Assembly: GCA_013398615.1 (NCBI GenBank)
Contig: VZSR01000242.1
Location: 310,001-374,000 of the forward strand
Origin: Brachypodius melanocephalos
Lineage: Eukaryota; Chordata; Aves; Passeriformes; Pycnonotidae
Direction of reading: 5' to 3'
Length of the DNA: 64,000 nt
This document shows positions 23,988 to 35,900 of the stretch, piece after piece. The notes under the pieces were generated by a model. It made no database searches and had not been told where the DNA came from. It saw nothing but the letters and a program-made list of their open reading frames with translations. The position numbers were made by a program, and so were the translations under genes. The first letter of the stretch is position 1. Every line of letters begins with the position of its first letter.

Positions 23988-26900
23988 TCCCTTCTCTCCT
24001 GTTTCACCCAAGTGAAAGAGACTCTGCTAAAAAAATACGGTGGAGAAACCCAAGAAGGGCTGAAAAAAGAGAGCAGCAGAGCAGGCCTGGAGAGTCAGCT
24101 TCAGCTCCTGCTTCCCAAAGTGCCATGGAAAGGTAATAATTAATATCAGAAAAAATGAGGTGTGGGCATTACAGAGTGAGGAGGGACCTTGAGTTGGAGT
24201 GCTGGAAACTCGTCTGAGAAGGATACTGTGGCAGCATCTCAGGAGCTGCCCTGGAGAGCCCTGGGAAAGCACCTGGAGTGATGGAGCAGGGGCTTGGGGG
24301 TGGGTGAGGTGGTGGTCAGCAGCAACACCAGCACTCAACCTTGGCCAGGCAGTGCCACCAACTCCTGCGCCACACAGGGACTGGTGTAGCAGAGGGTATT
24401 TTCATTTTTAAAAAAATTAAAATTATTAATTATAATAATTAACTTGGGATCCCAAACTGGCAGGTTTTTACACAGCCCCCTTTCCTGCTGCCCCTGCCAG
24501 TGCCACTCTTTCCAGCAGCATCCTCTCCACAGGGAAAAAATGACAGACCCCATCCCTGGCAGCCCCGCACGGCGAGCGAGCACGGCGCGTACTGCACAGC
24601 CCATAAAACTCCAAACAGCCTCCAGACACTCCTGCAATCGTCCTCCATCAAAACACTTTGTCTTGCATACAGAAATGCGGCGGGGCGCCGCGCGGAATAC
24701 CAAATCAGCCCGTGACGGTGCGGGGAGGCGGCTCCTTGGCAACCGGGGGGGCTTCGCCACCGCCGCCGCTCGACAGGAAACAAAATCTGTCAAGCCTGTT
24801 GGGCAAATGATAAACATTAGCGGTATTAAAAACAACACAAAAGCTGCGTAAATGGCTGGCGAGCGTGTGGGGAGGGGTGGGCAGGGATGGGGGGCTCCTG
24901 CCCCATTTGCCCCCCAGCCCAAGTGAGGGGGGTCTCCAGCACCATAACCTTGGGGGAAGTTTGGGAAGTTTCCCCCTCCAGCAGAAAGCGGGTGGGCAGA
25001 GATGGCCACGGAGACTGAGGGAACGAGAGGGATGGATGGACATCGGATGTGTCAGGCATGTGTGAGGGGTCCTGACACCCCCCTCTGCACCCCGCCTTCA
25101 ATAACATCAATAACATCATACTGTCAATGATGTCAATAATGTCAATAATGTCAATAACAAGGGGCAGCCAAACCAAGGGAGCGGTGAGAGACGGTGGGTG
25201 AAAAATAAATATATTTCATCAGGTGAGGGTGGGGAGAAGCAAGAATCTGGCTTCAACCCAGCGGCCAGGTCCAGGAACCCAGCCAAAACAGGAGCTAAAA
25301 AGCAAGCCATAATTTTCTGGTCTCAGTTCAGGCTCTTGAGGCAGAGAGGATGGGGAGGGGAGGGGTGGGGGCTAAGAGAAATGTATTTTTCATCAGCCAG
25401 TGTATAATTTATAAACAGCATTAAACAGTTTTTGTTTTCTTTCTTCCTCTCCCCCGTGTGCGCGGCTTGGCCGGCAGTCAAGCCTGCATTAATTTCTGCT
25501 GTGGGTACAGTGTGTTCTTGGATGCACATCTGCGGATGATCATAAACGCGGGAACGCTGGCAGAACATCCAGACCTGCCGGCAGGCCGCTGACATCACCC
25601 GGGACCGAGCGCGGGACGCCGGCCAGCCGGGGCGGGGGGGGAGGCGTCCCCGGGGAGCCGCCGCGGGTACCGGCCGGGGCAAGGGGGCCAGAGCCGCGGT
25701 CAGCCCCGCTCCGCCCCGCACAGCCCACCCTCCGCGGAAGAGGGGGCAATGCACCCACCCAGGGAGTGGATGGCCCGGGATGAGCCCCCTCTTCTTCCAC
25801 TGGGCAGACAGGCGAGGGTGGCATGTGCCGTCCCCTTCTGTCTGAGGTGCCATTCCTACCAGCATGTTGGACCCCACTCCCGCAGTAACCCCTGCTCCCT
25901 GGACAACTCGTCCATCACCCAACAGGACCTTGGGGCTTTCTTCTGCCTCTCCTGATGATGAAGGAGCATATTTGGGTGGGGAGGGAGGTGTGAAGCAACA
26001 GGGCAGGAGTCTGCAGGGTTGTTGCCTGTATGTTGCCCATGCTGCCCACTAGCATCCCTGCACACTATCAGCTATTCCCACCGTTCCCAGTCCAGAGTGG
26101 AGAAGGGCAGCACAGCCATCTCCACAGCAGCCACTTCTGCTGGATGGAGAGGGAAAGTAAGTGGGGACAGGCAGAAACCCCCTTTCCTCCCTGTCCTGGG
26201 GAACAAACCCAGCTCACAGCAGGTACTGAGTAACCAGCATCCCAGGCTGAGAATGAGCACCCACTGAGCACCAGCTCTGGTGAGGATGCAACTGAGGGAG
26301 CAGTGCTGGGATCAGCCTCTCTGGTCAAACCAGTGGTGCTCTGAACCACAGAACCAACAAGCTGGGTCTCCCACCTTGCCTTCCCTGACAATTTGCTTTT
26401 CTGGGAGAAGGGCAGCTCTCCATGTCAGCCTTAGAGGTCTCTGACAGCTTGTCTGCCAGCAGCGTGGGCAGCAGGTAGGGAAAGACTTTGCATGGCATTA
26501 AAGGCTTTACATTTACACTTTATACTGAGAGTCAGCATGGGGCCTAGTATTTACCCTGCACCTGCAAGGCTGTGACACAACAGTGCTGAGTGCCCAGCCC
26601 ATCCTGCCACAAAGCACCACAGCCCCCCAGGGCTGGTCCCCAGCCAGGTCCTCCATACGAACCTTGATCAAAACCCATCAACACTTGGGTGGTGAAGCTG
26701 CAGATGTTAACCCCCTTAGACCCTTTGGCACTGGGGTAGAGAAGGGTGCCAGGGGGCACAAGCCATCCCACTGAAAACTCCCAGTTAAACACACACAGTT
26801 CATTGGTGTGGAGGCAAAGCCGCCCTCAGAGCTGAAACCAAGCCCTGCACCACTGCTCCAGCACAACCTCACTGCGTCCAGTGGCGGGGGGGAGGCGAGG

Positions 26901-29900
26901 GAAGAGGTGCAAAGGTCTCCTGCTTTAATAAATAACAGCGCTGGAATTCACAGCGGCTGTTTGCGAGCTCGAGGCAGAGATCTCCCCGCCCCCCCGCCCC
27001 GTCCTTGCCGGATTTACAAAAAAAAAAAAAAAAAAAAATTAATCCTGTGTGATGACAAGCTTGGCTCAGCGTTCACTGTACATACTGTACCCACAAAGCT
27101 GGCTGCCTGCCAGGGACAGGCTGTGAGCCAGCACGACCATAACAAACACAAGCCGTGCGTGCCAGTGCTGGGGGGAGCAGCATCCCTAACCCCAGTCCTG
27201 GGGGGGACCAGCATCCTGAACTCCAGCACTCAGGGGGATCAGCACCCCAGGAACCTCCCCCAGCAACCTGCTGCTGTCTGCAGGCACCCCCAGGAGCTGG
27301 TGCCTGGCCCAAAAAGTGGTGGGATGGGGTCAGGGCTGGGTCTATTGACCCAAGAGTCAGAAAGCAGCAACTGGCCAGATGAAGTGCCCTCCTACCCCAG
27401 GAAAAAGAGGCAGTGGGGGAAAAAAACCATGAAAACAGGTAAAAATAGATAAAAGTGTATAAAATAATTTAAAATATAATACAGGTTCTCTGCCAAGCTA
27501 AGTGCAAGCAGATCTGTGGCTACAGTATCTGCCACCACCCAGAGATCTGTCCTTGGAGCAAAGAGGACAAGGACTCCTGACTGCATCTGGGTCTGGGGGT
27601 GCCCCGGCTGTCTCCAGTTCCCCACATCAGAACCCCAGCTGTGCCAGGACTGCACCCCGAAGGGGAACATCAGCTGACATGGACTTGCAGAGCACAAGTC
27701 TTCCCTATAATGTAGCACTCCAGCCCTCCCCTATCTGTTTAATTAAAGGCCCTGTAGCCTGTGAACCTGCTACTTGGATTCATTAGTCAGAGAACGCCTA
27801 ATTCTGCAGTTTTGCTAACGAACCTGTGGCGGGGCCCGAGGTGGAAACAATGCTCATGCTACAAGCAGGGCTGACCATGAGCAGCTGCGTGGCATGTAGA
27901 GTTTGTTATTCTGAGCTGCTTAGTCTGGAAAATATTTCCACAATTAAGGAACTGAAAACAAACTCCAAAAAAGAAAATTTAAATAAATCAAATTACTGGG
28001 CACTGGAGAACAAGCTTGCAATGTGCTGCCCAGGGAAAGGGTGCAGCCGGCTCTGCACGTGTCTGCTGTAAAGGAGACGTGTGAGCTGGGCAGCCTCAGC
28101 ATCCCTGGGTGGACAGACAGAACACCCCCCCATCCCCAGCCCAGCACCCCCTCCCAACCCACCTGAGTGAGCCAGTAAGTGCATTCGCAGCCGCAAGCTG
28201 TCCAGGAACCGCTTCCCGCACAGCTCACATCCGTATGTCTTCATCCCACTGTGCAGCTTCCTGGGGGAGAACAAAGAAGGGTGAGTCCTGAGATGGGGGA
28301 AGTGACCCAAAACTACATCAAGAAACTGCCTAGTGCTTCCTGCAACCCACACATTACCCAAAGTCAGTGCTGGCTTGAGAAGCACTGCAGGGAGGGCACA
28401 GATGGGGGGTCCCATGTGACTCCCCAGGGCTGAGGAGACAACTCTCTCCCCGTCAGTGTTTGTCATTGTTGCTATTGTTGGAGTCTTTTAATAAACCTGA
28501 TAAATATGAAATCTGGAGTTAAGGCAAAATCTGGAGTTGGCAAACTCCTTCTCCATGTTCTGAGTGCTTTTGAAAAAGGCACTGTACTCCAAAAAACCCC
28601 AATCACTTTAAGAGCTTGTTTGTGTGCATTTCTAACCAAATCCGAATTTCCATCCAAATTCAGCATGACACAAATCACAAGCAACAAACACAGCCACCAG
28701 CTCGCAAACAGGAAACATGCCACTCACCGTTTCCTGGCAGCCCCAGGTACACAGAGAGCTACACCCAGGCAGCCTTGCGCAACCTCCGACTGTGCCTCCC
28801 ACCCCGCAGCGTGCCGGGGGGCTGAGCATCCCCCACACCCCGAGACCAGGAGGGGTCTTGCTGCCCAGGGCACTGTCCACAGACACAAGGTGCCAGGCTC
28901 AGCCACAGTGGTGAGACTCTGCATTACTGCCCATTCTTTGCTGTGAAGACATCGATGCTCCATCTTTGGGTAACCAAGTTCTGGACCCAGTGGAATGACC
29001 TTTAATAGGCAGCTTTAAAAGAGCACTGTGCAAGTCTAAAACTACCAGTGAACCCAATCCAACCCCATCTCCTTCCCCAGACATCGCTGCTGCCCCTGGC
29101 AGCCCCCCAGACCTATTTCCCTTCCCCTTTGGGACCAGCCACTGCTCAGCACCCCACAGAGGAGCACTCTGAGGGACACAATGCCTAGCACATGTGGAAT
29201 GGGGGCTTGGTGCTTTATTTTGCCACCTCCACTGGTGACAGACTCTTTGCAAAGCCACCTGGCTCTGTGCTGGACAGCCACGCTGATCAATGCCCCTGAG
29301 CCCCAAATGCACGGGCTGCTGCCCACCAGCCCTCGGTCACTGTGAGCTACTCAGACCTGTGGCTGGGGAGGACTCAGGACAGCAGCACGTGCAAAGTTTC
29401 AACATCAGATGCTGTAAACAGAGAAGTATTTGTGTGTGTTGAGGAGTAACACAGCCCATAGCTGTGTGCTGACCTCTGATCGCAGCCACCATTTATCATC
29501 ATGCCGCAGCAGGACGAGAGTATTTCTATTGCCTTGTTGCCAAAGACAAAACAGGAATGGCCCTGTCCAGGGCTGGATGTGGATCCTCTCGCGGGAGGGC
29601 TCAGCCCCAGCTGTGCAGGCTTGCGAGGACCATGTGCCTGTGGGCTCCTGCTGTACTTCCACTGGTCTAAGTTTTACTGGAGCAAAGCAGCTGCTGCTCT
29701 GACTCCAAGCAGGATCACCCCTCACTGCTGCAAGAGACCCCAAAGCCCCAAAACACCCCTGCCCCATGGGGCTCAGGGGCTTGTTCCCTGCTCCCCACAT
29801 TGCAGGATGCTGAACAGCAGGGAGGAGTTGGAGCAGGAGAAGACCCCCTGATGTTCAGCAGTGAGTGAATGCTGCAGAGCAGAAAGGAAAGGGAAGGAGC

Positions 29901-32900
29901 AGGAGTTGGTTTCAACTCTCAACTTTGCTGTATAATGTAATTATTAATCAGGCTTGTCCTGAATTCACTGTGTCATAGCAGAGGATTAGGAGTCATGCAC
30001 GAATTCAGGCCAAGAAGGTTTACAATCCAAAGGATTTATCCGCCTTGCAAAAATAAATAAAACACCAGCCTCCTGACAGGGCTCCGCTGCCAACGAGCAG
30101 CTCAATAAATGACAACCTTCTCATTTTGCATTTTTAATTTGGGACATGCCTGTCACACTCCCTGGCTTGGGCTGTGCTCACTCCTGAACTTAACATTGGG
30201 TTAAAACCACTTTGTTAGGAAGACCCACGTCATGCTCTGGGTCTGCACTGCCCCTTCTGAGGCCAGAATGCCTTTCCCCTGAGTGACAGTCTAACTGGTT
30301 AATTAGTTCAAGTGAAACGTGGAGGTTTGGGTTTTTTAAGTGAGTCTCAATAAACAGAGAAACAGAAGGACAAGTTTCCTTTCTCTGCATCTCCCAAACC
30401 TGTGGCTAGCACAACCTCTTCTCCCACCTTCCCAATGCAGAGTGGGGAACAAGGAAACGAGCAGACCCCCAACCCCACTGGTATCAGGGCACCCTGGAAA
30501 ATCCACCTGCCACTGCCCAGGGCGCTACAATGTTCCAAAGTCACATCCTCTCTGGATTGTTTCAACGGGGGCACAGGGGGTGCTCAAAGAGTAATTTAGT
30601 TGCAATATCTCTCTCAACAAATTTCAGTGGCAACAAAAGTTTTCTGCTCGGCGCCTGCTTCTAGGACGTTCTTATCACTCGCCATCTTGCATGGTCCCTT
30701 TCAACAAGGTCTTAAAGCGCTTTATCTGCTCCATTTCCCGGTAGCGAAATATGATTGAAACGTTCTATTTCTGCTTGCCGGATTAAGGAGATGTTGCAAA
30801 ACTGCACAAAAACCTGGCAGATGTAAGCAAGGTATTACGGCTGCTCGGGCTGTTAAGATCTGAGGGGAAAGATCAATATGTGCTTCTGAAGTTGTGCCTC
30901 CAGAAAGAGGGGGCGGGGGAGTGAAGGGTGTTAAAATACATCCCAGTGCTGCCCAAACTCTGTGCCAAAAGATAAACCATGCTTTACTATTCTGATATGA
31001 GGCTGACACTGTGCTCCTTTCTCATACAAGCACATCAGCCAAAAAGGTGCCCATGGGATGCACAGCAGAGGCAAGCGGGAAAAGTGCCTTTTTTTGTAAA
31101 AAGAAGGTTTTCCTCTAATTCCCACTCAATGCTCCACTTGAGGTGCGTGGAAACAAAGTCAGCCAAAGCCTCCAGGTCATGAGATATCAGTAGAGGATGC
31201 TCCTGCACAGATGGTGGCCCAGGGTGATGAGGATGCCCAGAGCAATAAGGATGCCCAGTATCGTTACGATGTGGGACGGCTCACATAATGATATGTAGAA
31301 CTCCAGTTCTTCAGAGGGCTTATAGCACCAGTTTATGGAGAGACAGACTCTTTGATACAGTGTTTTGGTACAATCAATAGGATTGGTCATTTAGAGCAAC
31401 ACCTCTGGGCCATCTTCTTACAAGTAAACAACAAGGTGTCAGACGGAGGTCCATCTACAAAGATTGTTTTGGGTTCCTCCTTATGATTTCCCAGGCCAGA
31501 CTGAGAGAGTTCTGTACTTGGCTTTCCCACAGGCTCCAAGCCACTGCCTGGAGCCTAAGAATCCATGTTCTGAGCACTGTCAATTCCCACAGCCCAGAGC
31601 AATAAGGATGCCCGTGGCACAGAGTCCCAGGCCTGGATGCACCTTCCCAAGCGAGCCCCAGCACAGGGCTTTGAGAAGGGGCTCTCCAGGCGGAATGCAA
31701 ACCGAGCAATGCCCCCTCCCCGCCCAGCACCGGCAAACAAAAGCCGGGCGAGAGGCTGGCCCCTCGCAAGCTGCCGGTAATTAAAAAGGCCTGTAAATGC
31801 CCCACAAAAAGCACTTCAAAGGGATGGCGACTCCAGCGAGACTGCGTGGTGTAAAAATTATGAGTTTTCCCCACAGGGTGCTTTGTGTGAAAAGGCCAGG
31901 CTTGGTGGCAAACGCCGATGACCACTGCTCGGGGACGCAGGGACCTGGCAGAGCATCTCAGGGTGCAGGAGTTTGGTGGAGCATTCTGGGGTGTGGGTAC
32001 GGGTGCAGCCCTCGTACCTAAAAAACCACCGCAAGTGTCCCAATGCCACCACAAGCAAATCTCTGCTCTGCCTGCCTAAAACCCTGCCTAGAACAGCCTT
32101 CTGCTGTCTTTACTTGAGGAACTCTTGTATCCCAGCCCCTCCCTGCCACTCCTTTTGGGAAGCAGGAGGAGACCCCCTCCCTTCCCTCCATGCTGAACAA
32201 GACACATGGCTCTTGGCCATTTGATTACTTTTAAGTGTGTATTTTCCCCCTCAAACAGAGTGAATACAATGGTTAGGAAATTTGACAGAAAACTATTCCA
32301 AGCCATTTATTGCCTTAATGCGCACCTTTGTCCAACAGGCAGTTTTGACAGGAGCGATAAATTCCAAATTTATGTCAACAGAGCATATGTTGAACACCTC
32401 ATTTCTGAGCTGAAGCGGCATGCTGCCCCATAAATCACCCTTCTGTTTGAAATGAAAGTAGATTACGGGCCCATGTTATTGAGCAGTTAGAGCCATAGTC
32501 ATATAAATCAGAACTTTTAACTCCAGGCGATCCGTTGTGCAATTAACTAAAGGGCACTTTGTCATCTCCGGGCCAGGGCACAGCTTGGCAGGGTGGCCGG
32601 CTACCGAGGGAAGGCAAGAGCCCCTCGCTGCTGAGGAAAGGCACCAGCACAGCTGAGCTTCACTCGGTACCTGTTGGAGCAGCGAGCCCCAAGACAAAGC
32701 CCAGAGCAATGTGTGGCTGGAACACAGCCTGCCATGAGGGATCCATGGCTGCAGGAGCTGGCACATCCCTGCCCACATCCTGCCTGATCCACGTTTTGGA
32801 CACGAAACAGTGGGGGAATTGGGAGGCTGTGTGATACAAGCAAAACAAGCCAGGCAAAAACATGCACGAGTGTGGTCCTCAGAGTCCTGCATTGACAGAA

Positions 32901-35900
32901 ATCTGTACTTGGGACTTGCACAGCAGTTTTGCTGCATCTCCCAGTGCCCATGCATCAGGCTGAGATCCTCAACCCACTGATTTCCTCCATCCCTCCTGCT
33001 GTTTTTCCCTGGTTTGCTCCCCTGCATCTCCCAGGAACGCCATGCCATGGGACATGGCATCTTGTGGGGATGTGGGGCTGGCAGATGTTGTGGGGCTGGG
33101 GGATGCTGTGGGGGCTCAGTCCCGTGAGTGCTGGCAAAGGGTGCATGTGCAAGGAGCAACTCGCACCCACGGGAGTGTCAGAGCTATAAAAAGATTCAGA
33201 CACTAAGTATTTCCTTTCCTATAAAATATTCATTGCTGCACACGAGTGCCAGGGAGCACAAACCTCCAGCGGTTCTAACTTTGTGCCGCAGCAATAATGG
33301 AGTTTTATGGGAGCCTTCTGATTTTATTTACACGGGGCCATCAAGGTGGTGCCCTGCCGGAGGGGCAGCTGCCAGCCAGCACAGCCCCACCACGGCACAT
33401 GTGATGCACTGAACATTGGGCAGCCCAAATGGGACCAGCACCACTTTGCATTCCCCAGAAATCCTCCCCGCCACCCCATTTCCACTGGTGTCTCCCTTGC
33501 TCAGGTAAATCGATATGAAATTGATTCATCCCCAATCTATTTTATCAAGATCAAGGCAGTGGTGCCACATCTCATCTCCAGCGGGGACAGAGCAGGAAGC
33601 CAAGGTCAGCAGACACCAAGCGGCTGCAAACCCCACATTCTCCATCCTCTGACACCAGCATCACACCTGAACTGCCATGAGGGTGATTTTCCCCCTGATG
33701 TGGCTATTTACAACACTTTGTGACTGATACTGGAGCATGTGGGCCATGGTCCTGGTGGCTCAGCTCTGGCAGTCACTGCTCTGCCCTCAGCTCCCAGCCT
33801 GGAGGATTAAAATAGCAGGGAGAGCTATTAAGGGCACAGGGAAGGGGGAAGGGAGCTGAGACCTTCCTTTCGCTTTAATAAATTAACAAGAAGAAGAAAA
33901 AAAAAAAACAACCAAAACCTGCCCTCAAACCACCACTGCAGCTAAAAATAAACAAATAAATAAATAAATCTTACAGGAGCTGGAAATAAAGATTTTACTA
34001 TTTCTGAATGGTTTAATATAAAAAAACCCCAAACAACCAACCAGGGGGAGGGGACAGCTATCAATAGACAGCACTGAAATTCCCTGCCTGTACAATATTT
34101 ATACTCACCATGAGCTAATTTATGAGTTCAAACCAGATGCTGCGGAGTGACATCATTCCACATGATGCCAACACTTCCCTTTTGGAAAAAGCCAAGGAAA
34201 GGATTCTACTGTCCTGCCTTACCTGACAAGAACCAGGCCACAAACATCGAACATACAATTCCAATCTTTTTTTAGAGCCTGCCCACAACAAATGTGAACA
34301 AATGCTGCCAAAGGGCAGCGACTCTCAAAATTCAGTGCTGGCCTGGGCCAAGCATGTGCAGCAGCATCTCCCATCGTCTGCTGCTCCCAGCATCCCACCG
34401 GAATGATGCTTCCAGCTCCATGGGTTGGGAACTGCCCACAACAAAAAGAGCAGCATACAGATTTTTTTTCTTTTGTAAATGTATTCCAAGGCCCTGGTTT
34501 CAGATCTGTGTTCAATATTCGTTATTGAATGGAATTCCCTAGGAGAGAGCTTTACCCATGTGAACATTTCCTCTGTGTGTTCCAGACCCCCGAGCAAGGG
34601 GGTCCATGGGTTCGCACGAGGTGGGACAAGCACAGAATGGGAAACCATCAGCTGCATCCAAGGGTGCAGCTGGCAGTGGGAAGTTTCCCCTGTCCATCAC
34701 AGCAGGACCATGGGGGCACAGATGCTGCCCCAAGTCGAGCTGGTTGGATCTGCAGCTTTCAAAAGGGGATTCAGAATGCAGCTACTGCACAATTTACTGA
34801 AAGTCCACTGAGTGATGGTACTGGGTGTCAGTATCTTCTGCCAGCCCAGGGATGGGCCCTACATCTCTGCTGCACCACCTGGACACTGATGCAAACAGTT
34901 CCGTGATTGCACACTGTCACGGTGGGGCCGGAGCGCCGAGCACCGAGGGGTTAACGCGTGGCAGTGCATGCGGCCACGCTCGGAATAACCGGCGCTAATG
35001 CGCCGTCCAAAATCATCATCCCCATTCTCGGGGCATCTGGTGACAGTGACGTGCTGAGCACGGCGAGAGGAGCTGGCTGCTGTGCCGGGCAGCCTCGGCC
35101 CCGGGCTGCGCCGGGCATCGCGCTGAGCCAACGTGACACGAGTGTCAGAGGCGTCAGGACAGCACGGGGGAGCTGCTTCTTTTAAACCACACGAGATCTC
35201 CACAAAGCAGCAAAGTGACCTTCGTGCTGAGTACATCTGCCGCAGCAGCGGCGTGATTATGCAGATGTTTTGATTCCTAATTCAGAAATAATAAGCGGTT
35301 CACGGATTCCAAGTTTAAAAATATATTCATCATCTGGTTTCCGTAGCAGCACGTGTGCCATTGGAGCACCAGCAAAGTGCTGGCCTTGGCCACTCCTTCC
35401 TGCCGACCTTCAGGATGGTTGGGACACCTGGCTCTGAGCAGCCTGGGCCAGTGGAAGACGTCCCTGTCCATGGCAGGGGCTTGGAGCTGGATGAGCTTTA
35501 AGCCAACCCAAACCATTCTGGGATTCTGTGACATGCGGAAAGCATTCAGCATGATGCATTGGATGCTTTCCAGAGACAACAGTCCTGGGATGGTCCAGGC
35601 AGCACCATCCTGCTGCTTCCCAGGGAAGGGGAAGCCTGTAGCTCCTGAAGCCCCGAGGAAATGGCAAAAGTCCCCATGGAGCCAAAAGCAGGGAGACAGG
35701 GGAAAGTGAATATGCTGTTGGGGTGCTGGAGCATAAGAGAGACTTAAATGAGGGGGAAAATTTTAGGGTAGGTGGAATTTTGTTTTAATTTCCACTTTCT
35801 TTGATGACCTGACCACAGGGCTAAGGCTGGACATGCATCAGGAACAGGCTGGTACCCCAGAGCTGCCTCAGGGATGAGCTGGGATGGGCCCAGGAGCTGC

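Larger units (their letters stand above)
20095..28162 (-). other. ZBTB16 intron 3 (8.1 kb)
   Basis: A phase 1 intron with donor GTGGGT and acceptor TCTCCCCAG. It holds the steroid-receptor-like elements at 22072, 25504 and 27077, candidate enhancer blocks (20870-21075, 21900-22350, 23330-23560, 24590-24850, 25380-25600), a CR1 fragment, an (ATT)n microsatellite and two minisatellites. No exon was recognised. Confidence 0.85.

Noticed and set aside
32476..33159. A 227-residue minus-strand frame
   Set aside because: It has no recognisable family or periodic codon bias and crosses a block that looks like non-coding conserved sequence.
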